DNA from: Komagataeibacter nataicola | Lineage (GTDB): Bacteria; Pseudomonadota; Alphaproteobacteria; Acetobacterales; Acetobacteraceae | Direction: 5' to 3' | DNA length: 61,944 nucleotides | Assembly (NCBI RefSeq): GCF_003207795.1 | Contig: NZ_NIRT01000018.1 | Location: 1 to 61,944 of the forward strand | In this document: one piece after another, positions 46,737 through 56,406 of the stretch | Layout: the number at the start of each line of letters is the position of its first letter | Numbering within the stretch: the first letter of the stretch is position 1 | Position numbers and translations under genes: made by a program | The notes under the pieces: model-generated | Told to the model about the DNA's origin: nothing | The model's database searches: none | The model's input: the letters and a program-made list of their open reading frames with translations, nothing else

Positions 46737-47933
46737 TCATGAACCGGCCAGCACGCGGGACCTGCGCGGCGTTGCCCCACCACGACGGGGCGAGCGGCCG
46801 GGCGAAGCCGCCGTGGCGCTGCCGGGTTTGCGGTGCCACCAGGGCACGGGCTGATCCGGGCTGGCCTGTGCCCGCCCTGAATCCTTCCGCTGCGTTTCTT
46901 CAGGCGGTGCAGCGTCACGTACGGTCTCCACGACCTCCTGCTCTCCTGCGGCAAGGGGCATCCTGCCGGGCCGCTGGGGCGGAACACGCCTGCCCCGCCT
47001 GACCCGCGCCACAGGCGCCGCCGGGGCCACCGGCGGGGACAGCGCATCGAGCAACTGCGCTTCCACACGGTCATCAACCGAATGGTCATCAACCGGTGGT
47101 GGCGCGGAAATGACCGCTTCAGCCACAACCCGGGGGCGCACCACCACACGAAAGGCCTCAAGCGGAGCCTGTGTCGCGGCCATGACCGGCGCATCGACCA
47201 CCGGCCCGATCCGGCTGCCATCGGTAAAGCTGGCCTCCACCTGGCATTCACAGGCCTGAGCCGCCGCCCCTTTCAGCCGCACGCGCAGGCCAAGCAGGGG
47301 CAGCGCCATGCCCCGGCTGCCACAATACGCGCCCCCGCTCACCCACGGCGAGAACCAGTCCTGCCCCAGTATGGCCTGATATTCGAGATCGGCTGGCGCA
47401 ACACCGGGAGCGGGCTGGATGGCAAACCCCTCCAGCCAGTGTCCGCTCCCGCTCTCCCCCATCCATGCCCCCAGGTCTGCCTGCACATCGCCCCGGTGCT
47501 GGATATGGGCAATCATGCTCCCCGCTGCCGGAGCGGGTGCGGCCTGCGCCACCCGTGCCGGCTGGCTTGCAGCGGGACGGGCCGCAGCCGGACTGCCGAG
47601 GCGGACAATCTGCAGGGCAGGCAGTTCACCGGGCGCATCGTGCTCGTGATAGGTCGTGACCAGCACCGCCCCCCCGCCTGCGGGCACCATGACCAGGGCG
47701 GCCCCAGCACTCGCCCCGATCCAGCCCTGCGCATCAAACGTGCTGACCCGCACCCCATCGCTTCCCGGCGGCGTGCTGACGCGCATGCCTGTCAGCTTCC
47801 CGAAGGACATGGGGGCAGACAGGGCGGCATGAAACAGGCAGTACAGACCCGCTTCGAGCCGCATGAGCCGTGCCTTGGCCTGCACGGTATCGGGCTTTGC
47901 CATGGAGGCTGGTTCGCTTGCGGTCTGCATCAT
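46737..47933 (-). CDS. protein with ChW-like segments, unknown
   Basis: A 398-aa protein with no signal peptide or membrane helix. Residues 50-110 hold GWIGASAGAALVMVPAG and VTTYHEHDAPGELPALQIVRL-like text (given in parts). Two segments near 140-175 and 185-225 have the GW...G...G...L pattern (for example WFSPWVSGGAYCGSRG) seen in clostridial hydrophobic-Trp (ChW) repeats. The last 140 residues are basic and Pro/Arg-rich, probably disordered. It lies between the two glycosyltransferase genes. The start is uncertain between 47948 (GTG) and 47933 (ATG). Carbohydrate or surface binding is inference. Confidence 0.55.
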   Translation of the reverse strand: MMQTASEPASMAKPDTVQAKARLMRLEAGLYCLFHAALSAPMSFGKLTGMRVSTPPGSDGVRVSTFDAQGWIGASAGAALVMVPAGGGAVLVTTYHEHDAPGELPALQIVRLGSPAAARPAASQPARVAQAAPAPAAGSMIAHIQHRGDVQADLGAWMGESGSGHWLEGFAIQPAPGVAPADLEYQAILGQDWFSPWVSGGAYCGSRGMALPLLGLRVRLKGAAAQACECQVEASFTDGSRIGPVVDAPVMAATQAPLEAFRVVVRPRVVAEAVISAPPPVDDHSVDDRVEAQLLDALSPPVAPAAPVARVRRGRRVPPQRPGRMPLAAGEQEVVETVRDAAPPEETQRKDSGRAQASPDQPVPWWHRKPGSATAASPGRSPRRGGATPRRSRVLAGS

Positions 47934-48012
47934 GACCGCCCCGCCCACAAAAAGGACGGTACGGACGCACGGACAGGGGCGGAATAGGTCAAGGCGGGCC
48001 TCTTGGGAGTGG

Positions 48013-50958
48013 TCAGGAACACACCGGGCGGCTCACGTCATACCCGGCCCGTGCATAAGACAGCAAAAACGTATTCAATTGGTGAACAGGCAGCCCCAGC
48101 GGCACGCACGCCCCCCGCCCCGTGGCCCGGATGCGCTGCGCCACGGTGCCGATATCAAACGCCACGGCCCGCAGCCCCGCCCGCCACAGCAGCGTGAGCG
48201 TGAAGCACCATGTCTCGGGCCATAGCGCGGGCATAAAGCCCACATCGCCCGCGCAGCCCCGCACCAGCGCCAGACCATCCGCCTCGTCATAATGGCCGGT
48301 CACGAACACGCGGCCCGTTTCCATCAAGGCGGCGTCATCCGCCGTGTGGCCCACCACCACAAATTCCAGCGGCAGATCGCGCGCCCGCGCATCCCGTGCC
48401 GCAGCGAGCACGATGGCATGGCCTTTCTCCACCCCGATCCCCCCCACGATCACTACCCGGCAGCGCTCATTGCGTGGGGGCAGGTCAGTGGCGGCGGGCG
48501 TTGCATCCCGCGCGGCAAATTGCGGCAGGGACTGCGTGGGGCCGTCATCCTCCAGCGCATGCACATGGGGCGTAACGTGCGGAAAATACCGGCCCAGCCG
48601 CAGCGCAACCTCCGCCGAGGGCACGATCACCCGCCGCGCACCGGCCAGTTCGCGCGCGGTCTCACGGCGCAGGCGCGTCACGTCGCGCTCCCCCACCACC
48701 GAGCCGAGCACGGCCACGCAGGCCGCGCATCCCGCGCCATCCGGCTCGCCACAATAGCGCCCCGCTGGCCCCACCAGCGTCACACGCGGGCATAGCCCGG
48801 CATAGTCATGCACATAGTAATCATAGGGCAGCGCCAGCACGCGGCATAAGGCGCGCGCACGCGTATCGTGGCCCAGTTGATGATGGATCTCGATCTGCGC
48901 CACGCCCAGCCCGCGCAGCAGGGCGACAAGGGCCGGTTCGTGGGCAGGCCATGCAAAATGCAGATCAGGCCAGCCGGCCTCGGGCCTGCCATCACGCAGC
49001 ACGAATCCGTCGGGGGCCGGGTCCAGCACCACCGGCAGTCGTCCCGCCGCCAGCCAGTGCCGCGCCCGCGCCCGCACCACGCGGGCCACGCCGCCGCCTT
49101 CGCCATGGCTGACCAGCAGCACCGCCCCCACCAGTCCTGCCGCCACCACGCCCCGGCACCACACCAGCACCGACAGCCTGTGCCGCGCCGCCCGCAGCGG
49201 GTCAGCGGCAATATGGGCCGCCACCAGCGCGTCATAACCGGGAAAGAGCCGGTTCAGAATCCAGATATTGCGCCGCAGCAGGTCAGCGCGCGCACCACCG
49301 AACGACACGCCCCCCACATGCCCCACGAACACCCCCACCGCCGCCCGGTGCCGCCAGCCGCCAAGGCGGGCACGCATGCAGAAATCATTTTCCTCGCCAT
49401 AGCCACGGCCAAACAGTTCGGGGCGGAAAGTGCCGGTCTGGCGCAGGCAGTCGTGGCGGATAAACATGCAGAACCCGTGCGCGGTAGGAATCTCCACATC
49501 CTGCCCGCCATTGGCGCGGCGGGCGGCGGCCATCAGCCGCCGCACCGCCGCAGGCCCACCCACCAGCGGGGCGGGATGCGCGGGGTCGGGCCATGTCAGG
49601 ATGGTCGCATCGTTTGAAAGCGGCGAGACGGTGCCCGTATCGGCACGGGCATAGGCCACGTGCCGCATCTCCTCCAGCCAGCCCGGCGCCACCAATGTGT
49701 CGCTGTTGAGCAGCACCACGTCATCGCTCCGTGCATCCGCCAGCGCGGTGCAGATCGCGGCCGGGTAGCCCTGATTGCGCGCATGGCGGCGCAGATGAAT
49801 ACGTCCGCCCGCAGCAAGGTCGTCCAGCGCGCTGGCAAGGTCAGGGTCCGGCGTGGCGTCATCCACGACCATGATGTCCGTGGCGTAACGCGCCGGAGCA
49901 TCAAGGCTGGCCAGCACGCTGTCGATACAGGCCAGCGTGCTGGCCCGGTCGGCATAGACGGGAATCACCACTCGGCAGCGTGGAGCAGCGGCTGGCACGC
50001 GCACCGGCGCCGCGCCATGGCCCCGCATGGCGGGAAATACGGGCCGGGCGGCGGGCAACCCTATGGGCAGGGGCGAGCCGGTTACATCCTGCCCGTCAGG
50101 GCGCACGACCCGCACGCTGCCGCCTGCTGCCAGAGCCTGCCACGGCACATGAAACGTCCACACCGGCAGGCCGGGACCAGCCGCGCTGTCGTGTCGGCCC
50201 ACCCTGCCGCGCCCGAGCGTGAGGCTGCGCCTGCCACGGGCGTCGATCAGGTGCAGTTCGGGGCGATGATCGGGCCTTGCGGGCAAGAGCGCCCAGCCCG
50301 CAAGGCCATGGTCATCGGGCCACATCGCCCCCAGCGTTGCGCCCAGCGCCACAGGGGCGGGGCGGCCACCCAGCAGCACTGTACCCGCATGGCGCACCCT
50401 GATCTCACGCACATGCCGCCAGTAGGGGGGAAGCACCGCGCTACCGCCCGGCGGCAGGGCGCAGGGCTGGCCATCAAGCGCCATGTCGGGCACCTCGCCT
50501 GCGGGTAGCCCTCCCCAATGGAGCACGCCATCGGGCGCTGGCGCGCACCAGCCGGGCCGCCCCGTGCGCTGGCACACCAGCGCCGCCGCGCGGCACAGAT
50601 CGGGATCGAAACCATAACGGATGAAAAACCGTTCAAGTGCCGCCGCCGCACGGCTCCATGCCCCGGCCCCGCACAGGGCCAGCACCAGCAGTTTCAGCCC
50701 TGCGCGGAATTCCTGTGCCGCCATGACCTGCTCAACCGCGTGCGCGGCCTGTGCCGCCTGCCCCGCGCCCAGCAGCACCGCCGCCTGCGCGAAGCGGACT
50801 GCCCGGTCACCCGAGGCCATGCGGCCCGCACGCGCCATCCACGCTACGGCCTGCCCGTGCCGGCCGCCCGCCGCATGCCGCCATGCCTGCCGCATGGCGG
50901 CACTGACCTCCACCTCCGGCACGTTGTCAGGTGCCGTGTGGGGCACGCGTCGGGTCAT
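48013..50958 (-). CDS. fused GT2 / GT4-like glycosyltransferase
   Basis: A 981-aa protein. Residues 1-130 are Ala-rich helical repeats like TPRs, 130-320 an unassigned domain, 330-590 a GT2 domain (RCRVVIPVYADR, MVVDDATPD and VLLNSDTLVAPGW, the last holding the metal-binding DxD-like Asp), and 610-980 a GT4-like domain (LLVSHGEGGGVARVV, YYVHDYAGLCPRV, IVGGIGVEKGHAI and GFMPALWPETW). No signal peptide or membrane helix is seen. The start at 50958 overlaps the Sel1 stop by four bases and so is coupled. Two different sugar additions by one polypeptide are plausible; donors and acceptor are unknown. Confidence 0.85.
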   Translation of the reverse strand: MTRRVPHTAPDNVPEVEVSAAMRQAWRHAAGGRHGQAVAWMARAGRMASGDRAVRFAQAAVLLGAGQAAQAAHAVEQVMAAQEFRAGLKLLVLALCGAGAWSRAAAALERFFIRYGFDPDLCRAAALVCQRTGRPGWCAPAPDGVLHWGGLPAGEVPDMALDGQPCALPPGGSAVLPPYWRHVREIRVRHAGTVLLGGRPAPVALGATLGAMWPDDHGLAGWALLPARPDHRPELHLIDARGRRSLTLGRGRVGRHDSAAGPGLPVWTFHVPWQALAAGGSVRVVRPDGQDVTGSPLPIGLPAARPVFPAMRGHGAAPVRVPAAAPRCRVVIPVYADRASTLACIDSVLASLDAPARYATDIMVVDDATPDPDLASALDDLAAGGRIHLRRHARNQGYPAAICTALADARSDDVVLLNSDTLVAPGWLEEMRHVAYARADTGTVSPLSNDATILTWPDPAHPAPLVGGPAAVRRLMAAARRANGGQDVEIPTAHGFCMFIRHDCLRQTGTFRPELFGRGYGEENDFCMRARLGGWRHRAAVGVFVGHVGGVSFGGARADLLRRNIWILNRLFPGYDALVAAHIAADPLRAARHRLSVLVWCRGVVAAGLVGAVLLVSHGEGGGVARVVRARARHWLAAGRLPVVLDPAPDGFVLRDGRPEAGWPDLHFAWPAHEPALVALLRGLGVAQIEIHHQLGHDTRARALCRVLALPYDYYVHDYAGLCPRVTLVGPAGRYCGEPDGAGCAACVAVLGSVVGERDVTRLRRETARELAGARRVIVPSAEVALRLGRYFPHVTPHVHALEDDGPTQSLPQFAARDATPAATDLPPRNERCRVVIVGGIGVEKGHAIVLAAARDARARDLPLEFVVVGHTADDAALMETGRVFVTGHYDEADGLALVRGCAGDVGFMPALWPETWCFTLTLLWRAGLRAVAFDIGTVAQRIRATGRGACVPLGLPVHQLNTFLLSYARAGYDVSRPVCS

Positions 50959-52700
50959 CCGCCCGCCAGTTGCGCGCATTCGGCCCGTGCCGCATCCAGC
51001 CCCTGTGCGCTGGCCTGTTCCAGCCAGTGACGGGCCTGTGCGCGGTCCACAGGCCCGGCCAGTCCGCGCGCCAGATAGCGCCCCGCCATAAGCTGCGCCA
51101 GCGCGTGGCCCGCCACGGCCCCCTGCATGAACCAGTGCAGCGCCTGCGACCGGTCGGGCGTGACGTCGTGGCCGCCGCCATACAGCGCACCGAGGGAGAA
51201 CATGGCCTCCGCCCGGCCAGCAGCGGCGGCCTTGTGATACAGCGCCAGCGCCCCCGCATGGTCGCGCGGGCCGCCGCGCCCCTCCAGCCGGAGCTGGGCT
51301 GCGACAAGACAGGCCTCGGGCAGGCCCTGCGCCGCCGCCTGCTCCAGCCATTGCCGCGCGCGCGCGGGATCAGCCGCCACACCATCGCCCTCCAGCAACA
51401 TGCGGCCATGCCAGTAAGCGGCATTGACCACACCCGCGCGGGCAGCGCGTTCCATCCACAGGGCTGCCGCCGCGCGGTCCACGGGTCGCCCCACGCCGGC
51501 ATGCAGGCTGACCGCGAGGTTGAAGATGGCCACCGGATCACCCGCCTGTGCCGCCGGTTCAAAATCAACCAGTGCGGGGGTGGTGGTGGCCTGTTCCGCC
51601 CTGCCCGCCAGCAGGGGGGCGGCGAGGTCGCTCATGGCGGTTACGTCACCAAGTTCCGCCGCGCGTTCCAGCCACTGGCGGGCCAGTTCAGGGTCAGCCG
51701 CCACGCCGCGCCCCTGCCGGTACAGCACGGCCAGCATGCGGCAGGCCAGCGCATGATCCTGCCTTGCTGCCATGCGGTACCACGCAACGGCTTCATGATC
51801 GGCGGGAATCGCCGCCTCGCCGCGTGCATGCAGGTCGCCCAGCAGGGCGGCGGCCTCGCGGTCGCCGCCAAGGGCCGCGCGGCGCAGCCATGTCTCGGCC
51901 ATCAGCATATTGCGCGGGCCATCCGCCCGGTCATGCAGCAGCAACGCGCCATAGCGGGCCTGCGCGGGGCGCACGCCCTGTGCGGCCGCCCGCCCGTACC
52001 ACAGCGCGGCCTGACCCGTGTCACGCGTCATACCCCAGCCCCGCTCGTGCAACAGGCCCAGCATGTATTGCGCGGTGGGCAGGCCGCTTTCCGCCGCCCG
52101 GTTCAGCGCTGCCACTGCATCGGGGTCGGTGCCCGGCGCCTCTACCGCCAGATGGGCCACCGCCAGCCCCAGATCACCCTGCGGGCACCCCGCCTGCGCC
52201 GCGCGCGCGCACCAAAGGCGCGCCGCCTGCACATCACGCACGCTGTCAGGCCCGCAGGCCAGCAGATAGCCATAGAGCGCCTGCGCATCGGGCAGGCCAA
52301 GAGTGGCCGCACGCCCTGCCCACCCGGTTGCAGCAACAGGATCGGGCCAGCACTCGATGCCTGCGGGTAGGGCCGTGGGCAGCAGGCCATCGCCCCCCCT
52401 GCCATCCGGCGGGTCAACCAGCAGCATGAGCGCCATGGCAAAACAGGCTTCGGCATGTCCGGCGGTTGCGGCGCGGTGCATCCAGCGCACACCCTCGGTC
52501 GGGCTGCGCGGCACGCCCTGGCCTTCAAGATAGGCGCGGGCCACCTGGTACTGCGCCGCCACCATGCCATCCTGCGCCAGTCTGCCCAGCAGGGCGAAAC
52601 CCTGCGGGGCGCGGCCTTCCTGCTCCAGCCAGTTTCTGGCCCGCTGCAGGCGGCCCTGCGCGGAGAATCCCTCGCGCCAGCGCGAAAGCAGCTTGTACAT
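50955..52700 (-). CDS. Sel1-repeat protein
   Basis: A 581-aa protein made of about fourteen Sel1-like repeats of 36-38 residues, each with the A..W...AA..G...A pattern (for example ARQWLERAAELGDVTAM and ALHWFMQGAVAGHALAQ). Sel1 solenoids act as protein-binding scaffolds. No signal peptide or lipobox is seen, so it is probably cytosolic. It begins 11 bp after the HlyD-family stop and overlaps the fused glycosyltransferase start, so it may hold the glycosyltransferases near the exporter. Confidence 0.9.
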   Translation of the reverse strand: MYKLLSRWREGFSAQGRLQRARNWLEQEGRAPQGFALLGRLAQDGMVAAQYQVARAYLEGQGVPRSPTEGVRWMHRAATAGHAEACFAMALMLLVDPPDGRGGDGLLPTALPAGIECWPDPVAATGWAGRAATLGLPDAQALYGYLLACGPDSVRDVQAARLWCARAAQAGCPQGDLGLAVAHLAVEAPGTDPDAVAALNRAAESGLPTAQYMLGLLHERGWGMTRDTGQAALWYGRAAAQGVRPAQARYGALLLHDRADGPRNMLMAETWLRRAALGGDREAAALLGDLHARGEAAIPADHEAVAWYRMAARQDHALACRMLAVLYRQGRGVAADPELARQWLERAAELGDVTAMSDLAAPLLAGRAEQATTTPALVDFEPAAQAGDPVAIFNLAVSLHAGVGRPVDRAAAALWMERAARAGVVNAAYWHGRMLLEGDGVAADPARARQWLEQAAAQGLPEACLVAAQLRLEGRGGPRDHAGALALYHKAAAAGRAEAMFSLGALYGGGHDVTPDRSQALHWFMQGAVAGHALAQLMAGRYLARGLAGPVDRAQARHWLEQASAQGLDAARAECAQLAGG

Positions 52701-52711
52701 CCTGCCCCCGC

Positions 52712-54166
52712 TCAGGGTTCACGCATGCCGTCGGTCACGGCAGGCAGCAGGCGGTTGAGCAGATACTGCATCATGGTGCGCCGCCCGATATGGATATCCG
52801 CCTCCACCGGCATGCCGGGCTGCGGATGGAAGAAGGGCGGCACGCCATGCAGGGTATAACGGTCGATGGACAGGCGCACGCGGTAGAAAGCGTTCATCGG
52901 ATCGCCATCCTCATCACCCGTCTGCGCGCCGCTGCCGCCTGCGTGGCCTGATGCATCGGTAAACGCATCGGGGCTGATAACGCGCACCGTGGCGTCGCCC
53001 CCGCCGTATTGCGTGTAGGGGAAGGCCGAGAATTTGAGCAGCGCATGATCGCCCGCGCGCACATAACCCGCATCCACCCCGCGCAGCGTGGCCTCGACAT
53101 CAAGCCGGGCGGCAGCGGGCACCAGTGTCATGAGAGGGCTGGCGGCCTGTATGACCGAACCTGCGGAAAGATGGGCGATGCTCAGCACCACCGCATCACG
53201 CTCGGCACGCATGATGACAAGGTCGTGGTGCAGCATGGCCTTGCTGTAACTGCCCTCGGCATCGGCCAGACGGTGCTGCGCCAGGGCAAGATCCTGATAC
53301 ACGGTGGCGTGCCAGTTGCTGGCATAGCCATCACGCTGCGCCACCATGCCGTCAAGGCGGGCGCGCGTGCTGTCCGCCTCGTGCCGGGCGGAAACCTGCG
53401 AGCGCACCACCTCCATCAGGCTGTCCTGCGCCGCGAGCGTGGAAAGCCTGCTGCCCACCTGCTCGTGCTGCAGGCGCATGCGCATGTCCTGCACATCACG
53501 CGCCACGCGGGCGCGGGCGGCATACATCGCGGCACTGGCCTCATAGCCCTGCAACTCACTTTTCAGCCCCGCGATCTGCCGGTCGTAATTGGCCATCTGG
53601 GCCGTGTATTCAGCTTCACGCCGCAAAAAGGCCGCCGCCTCCTGCACGGAAGCGGGGTCATTGACATCCGCCCTGTAAAGCTGGCCCGCGGCCTCGGCGG
53701 TGCGGCGGGCCACCTCGGCGCGATAGGCCATGACCTGCCGGTGCAGGTTGGTCACATCAGCATCGGTCATGGTGGGGTCGAGACGGGCCAGCACCTGCCC
53801 CTTGCGCACGCTGTCGCCCTCATGCACGTCGATCGAGCGGATGATCGCGGTTTCGAGTGGCTGGATGACCATCGTCTCGTCAAACGGGGTCAGCCTGCCG
53901 TTTACGCTCACCACCCGGTCAAGTGGCAGGAAGGTCATGACCAGAAGCGCCGCCCCCGCCAGTGCCGCGATCAGCCAGACCACGTAACGCGCCGCATCCG
54001 ATGGTGGCAGGCCAACCAGTGCCGCACTTGGCGAATAAAAGGACAGCAGCGCGGGTGGCAGGTCGGTTGGCACATCCGCCGTGGGCGGAGGCAGCACCGA
54101 CAGGATCGCTCCTTCCGCAGGGCCGCCCTGCGCATCAGGCGGGGGGATCAGCGCCTGCCCGCTCAT
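52712..54166 (-). CDS. HlyD-family type I secretion adaptor
   Basis: A 484-aa periplasmic adaptor. One N-terminal membrane helix lies near residues 63-85 (VVWLIAALAGAALLVMTFL), a lipoyl-like half-motif occurs near 100-140, a long coiled coil spans about 145-300, and the C-terminal barrel ends with the membrane-fusion signature GMPVEADIHIGRRTMMQYLL. It links the ABC transporter to an outer-membrane TolC-like channel, which is not in the window. It overlaps the transporter stop by four bases. Confidence 0.93.
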   Translation of the reverse strand: MSGQALIPPPDAQGGPAEGAILSVLPPPTADVPTDLPPALLSFYSPSAALVGLPPSDAARYVVWLIAALAGAALLVMTFLPLDRVVSVNGRLTPFDETMVIQPLETAIIRSIDVHEGDSVRKGQVLARLDPTMTDADVTNLHRQVMAYRAEVARRTAEAAGQLYRADVNDPASVQEAAAFLRREAEYTAQMANYDRQIAGLKSELQGYEASAAMYAARARVARDVQDMRMRLQHEQVGSRLSTLAAQDSLMEVVRSQVSARHEADSTRARLDGMVAQRDGYASNWHATVYQDLALAQHRLADAEGSYSKAMLHHDLVIMRAERDAVVLSIAHLSAGSVIQAASPLMTLVPAAARLDVEATLRGVDAGYVRAGDHALLKFSAFPYTQYGGGDATVRVISPDAFTDASGHAGGSGAQTGDEDGDPMNAFYRVRLSIDRYTLHGVPPFFHPQPGMPVEADIHIGRRTMMQYLLNRLLPAVTDGMREP

Positions 54167-56406
54167 GCTGCATCGCCCTGGATAGTGGCAAGCGCTGCGG
54201 CGTTGTCACCGGTTTCGGGCAGGTTGTTCTGCTGCATCCACAGCGTGCGGTAGATGGTGCAGCGCGCCAGCAGTTCGGCATGCGTGCCGATATCGACGAC
54301 ACGCCCGTGGTCAAGCACGCAGATCTGGTGGCATTCCACCAGCGAGGCCAGCCGGTGCGACACGATCACCATGGTGCGCCCGCGCGCGAGGTGGCGCAGG
54401 TTGGCGTTGACCACCGCCTCGCTCTCGGGGTCGAGCGCGGAGGTGGCTTCATCAAGGATCATGAGCTTGGGGTCGGAGATCACCGCGCGCGCAATGGCAA
54501 GGCGCTGGCGCTGGCCGCCGGAAATGTTGGTCGAGCCCTCCTCGATCCAGGTATCGAAGCCTGCGGGCATGCGCTCGATGAATTCCTCCGCCCCCGCAAG
54601 GCGGGCGGCACGCACCACATCCTCGAGCGTCAGGCCCGGGCGACCGGCGATGATGTTGTCGCGGATGGTGCCGCGAAACAGGAAGTTGTCCTGCAGCACC
54701 ACGCCGCATGAGCGGCGCAGATAGGTCAGGTTGATCTCGCGCAGGTCGATGCCATCAAGCCGCAGATGACCGGTATAGCTGCGGCTCACCCCCTGCAGCA
54801 GGCGCGTGATGGTGGACTTGCCCGAACCGCTGCGCCCCACCAGCCCCAGCATGGTGCCCGCAGGCACGCTGAAAGTAATGTCATCAAGCGCAGGCGCGGC
54901 GGCGCCGGGATAGGTAAAGCACACATTGCTGAACGACAGCGCCCCGTGCAGCGGCGGGCGCAGGCCGGTGGTGAGCGCACGGGTCTCGGTCGGGCGGTTG
55001 AGGACGGAGCCGGTCTCGGCCAGTGCGGCACGCACCTCGTTGAAGTCATCGATCAGGCGGGCCATGCCCACCAGCGGCGAGGCCACGCGGCCGCCCAGCA
55101 TCATGAACGCCATCAGCGCGCCCGCCTCCATGCCCGACGTGGTGGAGGTAATGGCCATATATGCCCCGATGAGGATAATGCCGCGATTGATGAACAGGTC
55201 GAGTGGCATGACCGCCGTGCCCACCCAGTTGCCCATGCGCCCGGCATCGAGCGAGGCGGTGACGACATCGGCGGTCTTTTCATCCCACACCGCGCGGCGC
55301 ACCGGCTCGAGCGCAAGTGTCTTGACGGTGCGGATGCCGGCCACCGTTTCATACAGTGCTGCGCTGCGGGCCATCTCGGCGCGGACCTGCCGGTTGATCA
55401 GCCGCCCCACGGTGGGCATGGCCAGCAGGATGATGACACCGATCAGCGCGGCACTCACCACGGTCATCCATGCCAGCGCGGTGCTGAGCCAGAACAGGAA
55501 GGGCAGCACCACCAGCAGGGTGAACAGGTCGAGGAAGGTGCCCAGCAGCTTGCCGGTCATGAACTGCCGCACCTTGTAGATGGCGCTGATGCGGCCAATG
55601 ATGTTGCCTGCCTGCTCGCGCTCGAAAAACTCCAGCGGCAGGGCCAGCAGCCGGTCGAACACCGCAAGCGAGATGCGCGTGTCCAGCCGCGTGGTCAGTA
55701 CCAGCGTGATCTCGCGCCGCGCGTGGGTGAGCAGGATTTCATACACCGCCATGACCACGACAAGACCGGTGAGCGAGACCAGGGTGGCCATGGAATGGAA
55801 GGTCACCACCCGGTCGATCACCTGCATGACGATGAGCGGCGGGAAGATGGCCAGCACGCTGATGACCATGGAGGACAGCACCACATCACGCAGCAGCCTG
55901 CGCTCGCCCAGCACGAGGCGGCGCAGCCACGCGAAATCGACCGGGGGTTCGGGGCGCGTGCTGTCACGCTGCCCGCGCACCAGCAGCACGTCGCCCGTCC
56001 ACACGGCTTCAAGCCGCAGGGCATCGACTGCCACCGGCGGCGTATCGGGGCTGGCGAAAGGATCGGCCAGCCAGACCACGCCACCCGCTTCATCCACGCC
56101 GACCATGAGCCCCGCCGAGCCATCGGCAAACATGAGCACCACCGGCGGCACGTCACGCAGGCGCACGAGGTCGGCCCATTGCAGGCGCATGCCCCGTGCC
56201 GTGCCGCCGTTTTCCTCCACCCAGCGCGCCAGGGCGGGAATGGAGGGGGCTGCCTCGCCCTCCTCCGCGGCAAAATCGCGCACGTCGAGGTCAATGCCAT
56301 GAAAGCGCGCCGCACACAGCACGGCCTGCAGGCGGATCAGTTCCGGCGCGCGCCGTGGCGCGGCCTGCCCCCCGACGCCATCACCTGCTTGGTCTGGATG
56401 GCCCAC
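54163..56406 (-). CDS. type I secretion ABC transporter with C39-like domain
   Basis: A 747-aa inner-membrane exporter. Residues 25-150 are a C39-like domain in which the catalytic Cys before the helix is absent, as in LapB/HlyB-type exporters that do not cleave a leader. Six membrane helices lie near 185-440, and the ATPase near 500-720 has Walker A GLVGRSGSGKST, signature NISGGQRQRLAIAR and Walker B LMILDEATSALD. The start is a GTG at 56406 with AAGGGG upstream. It heads the six-gene operon. Substrates are usually C-terminally signalled adhesins or enzymes; none is in the window. Confidence 0.93.
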   Translation of the reverse strand: MGHPDQAGDGVGGQAAPRRAPELIRLQAVLCAARFHGIDLDVRDFAAEEGEAAPSIPALARWVEENGGTARGMRLQWADLVRLRDVPPVVLMFADGSAGLMVGVDEAGGVVWLADPFASPDTPPVAVDALRLEAVWTGDVLLVRGQRDSTRPEPPVDFAWLRRLVLGERRLLRDVVLSSMVISVLAIFPPLIVMQVIDRVVTFHSMATLVSLTGLVVVMAVYEILLTHARREITLVLTTRLDTRISLAVFDRLLALPLEFFEREQAGNIIGRISAIYKVRQFMTGKLLGTFLDLFTLLVVLPFLFWLSTALAWMTVVSAALIGVIILLAMPTVGRLINRQVRAEMARSAALYETVAGIRTVKTLALEPVRRAVWDEKTADVVTASLDAGRMGNWVGTAVMPLDLFINRGIILIGAYMAITSTTSGMEAGALMAFMMLGGRVASPLVGMARLIDDFNEVRAALAETGSVLNRPTETRALTTGLRPPLHGALSFSNVCFTYPGAAAPALDDITFSVPAGTMLGLVGRSGSGKSTITRLLQGVSRSYTGHLRLDGIDLREINLTYLRRSCGVVLQDNFLFRGTIRDNIIAGRPGLTLEDVVRAARLAGAEEFIERMPAGFDTWIEEGSTNISGGQRQRLAIARAVISDPKLMILDEATSALDPESEAVVNANLRHLARGRTMVIVSHRLASLVECHQICVLDHGRVVDIGTHAELLARCTIYRTLWMQQNNLPETGDNAAALATIQGDAA

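Noticed and set aside
46709-47251. N-terminal extension of the GT4 gene
   Set aside because: It overlaps the ChW-like gene in another frame and encodes Arg/Trp-rich text; the MKYLFVHQNF start is typical of the family.
50959-51351. N-terminal extension of the fused glycosyltransferase
   Set aside because: It lies inside the Sel1 gene and is Gly/Arg-rich; the coupled ATG at 50958 is much better.
53009-54253. A 414-codon open frame antisense to the HlyD-family gene
   Set aside because: Same shadow effect; His/Arg/Gly-rich composition, no motif, and it crosses two real genes.
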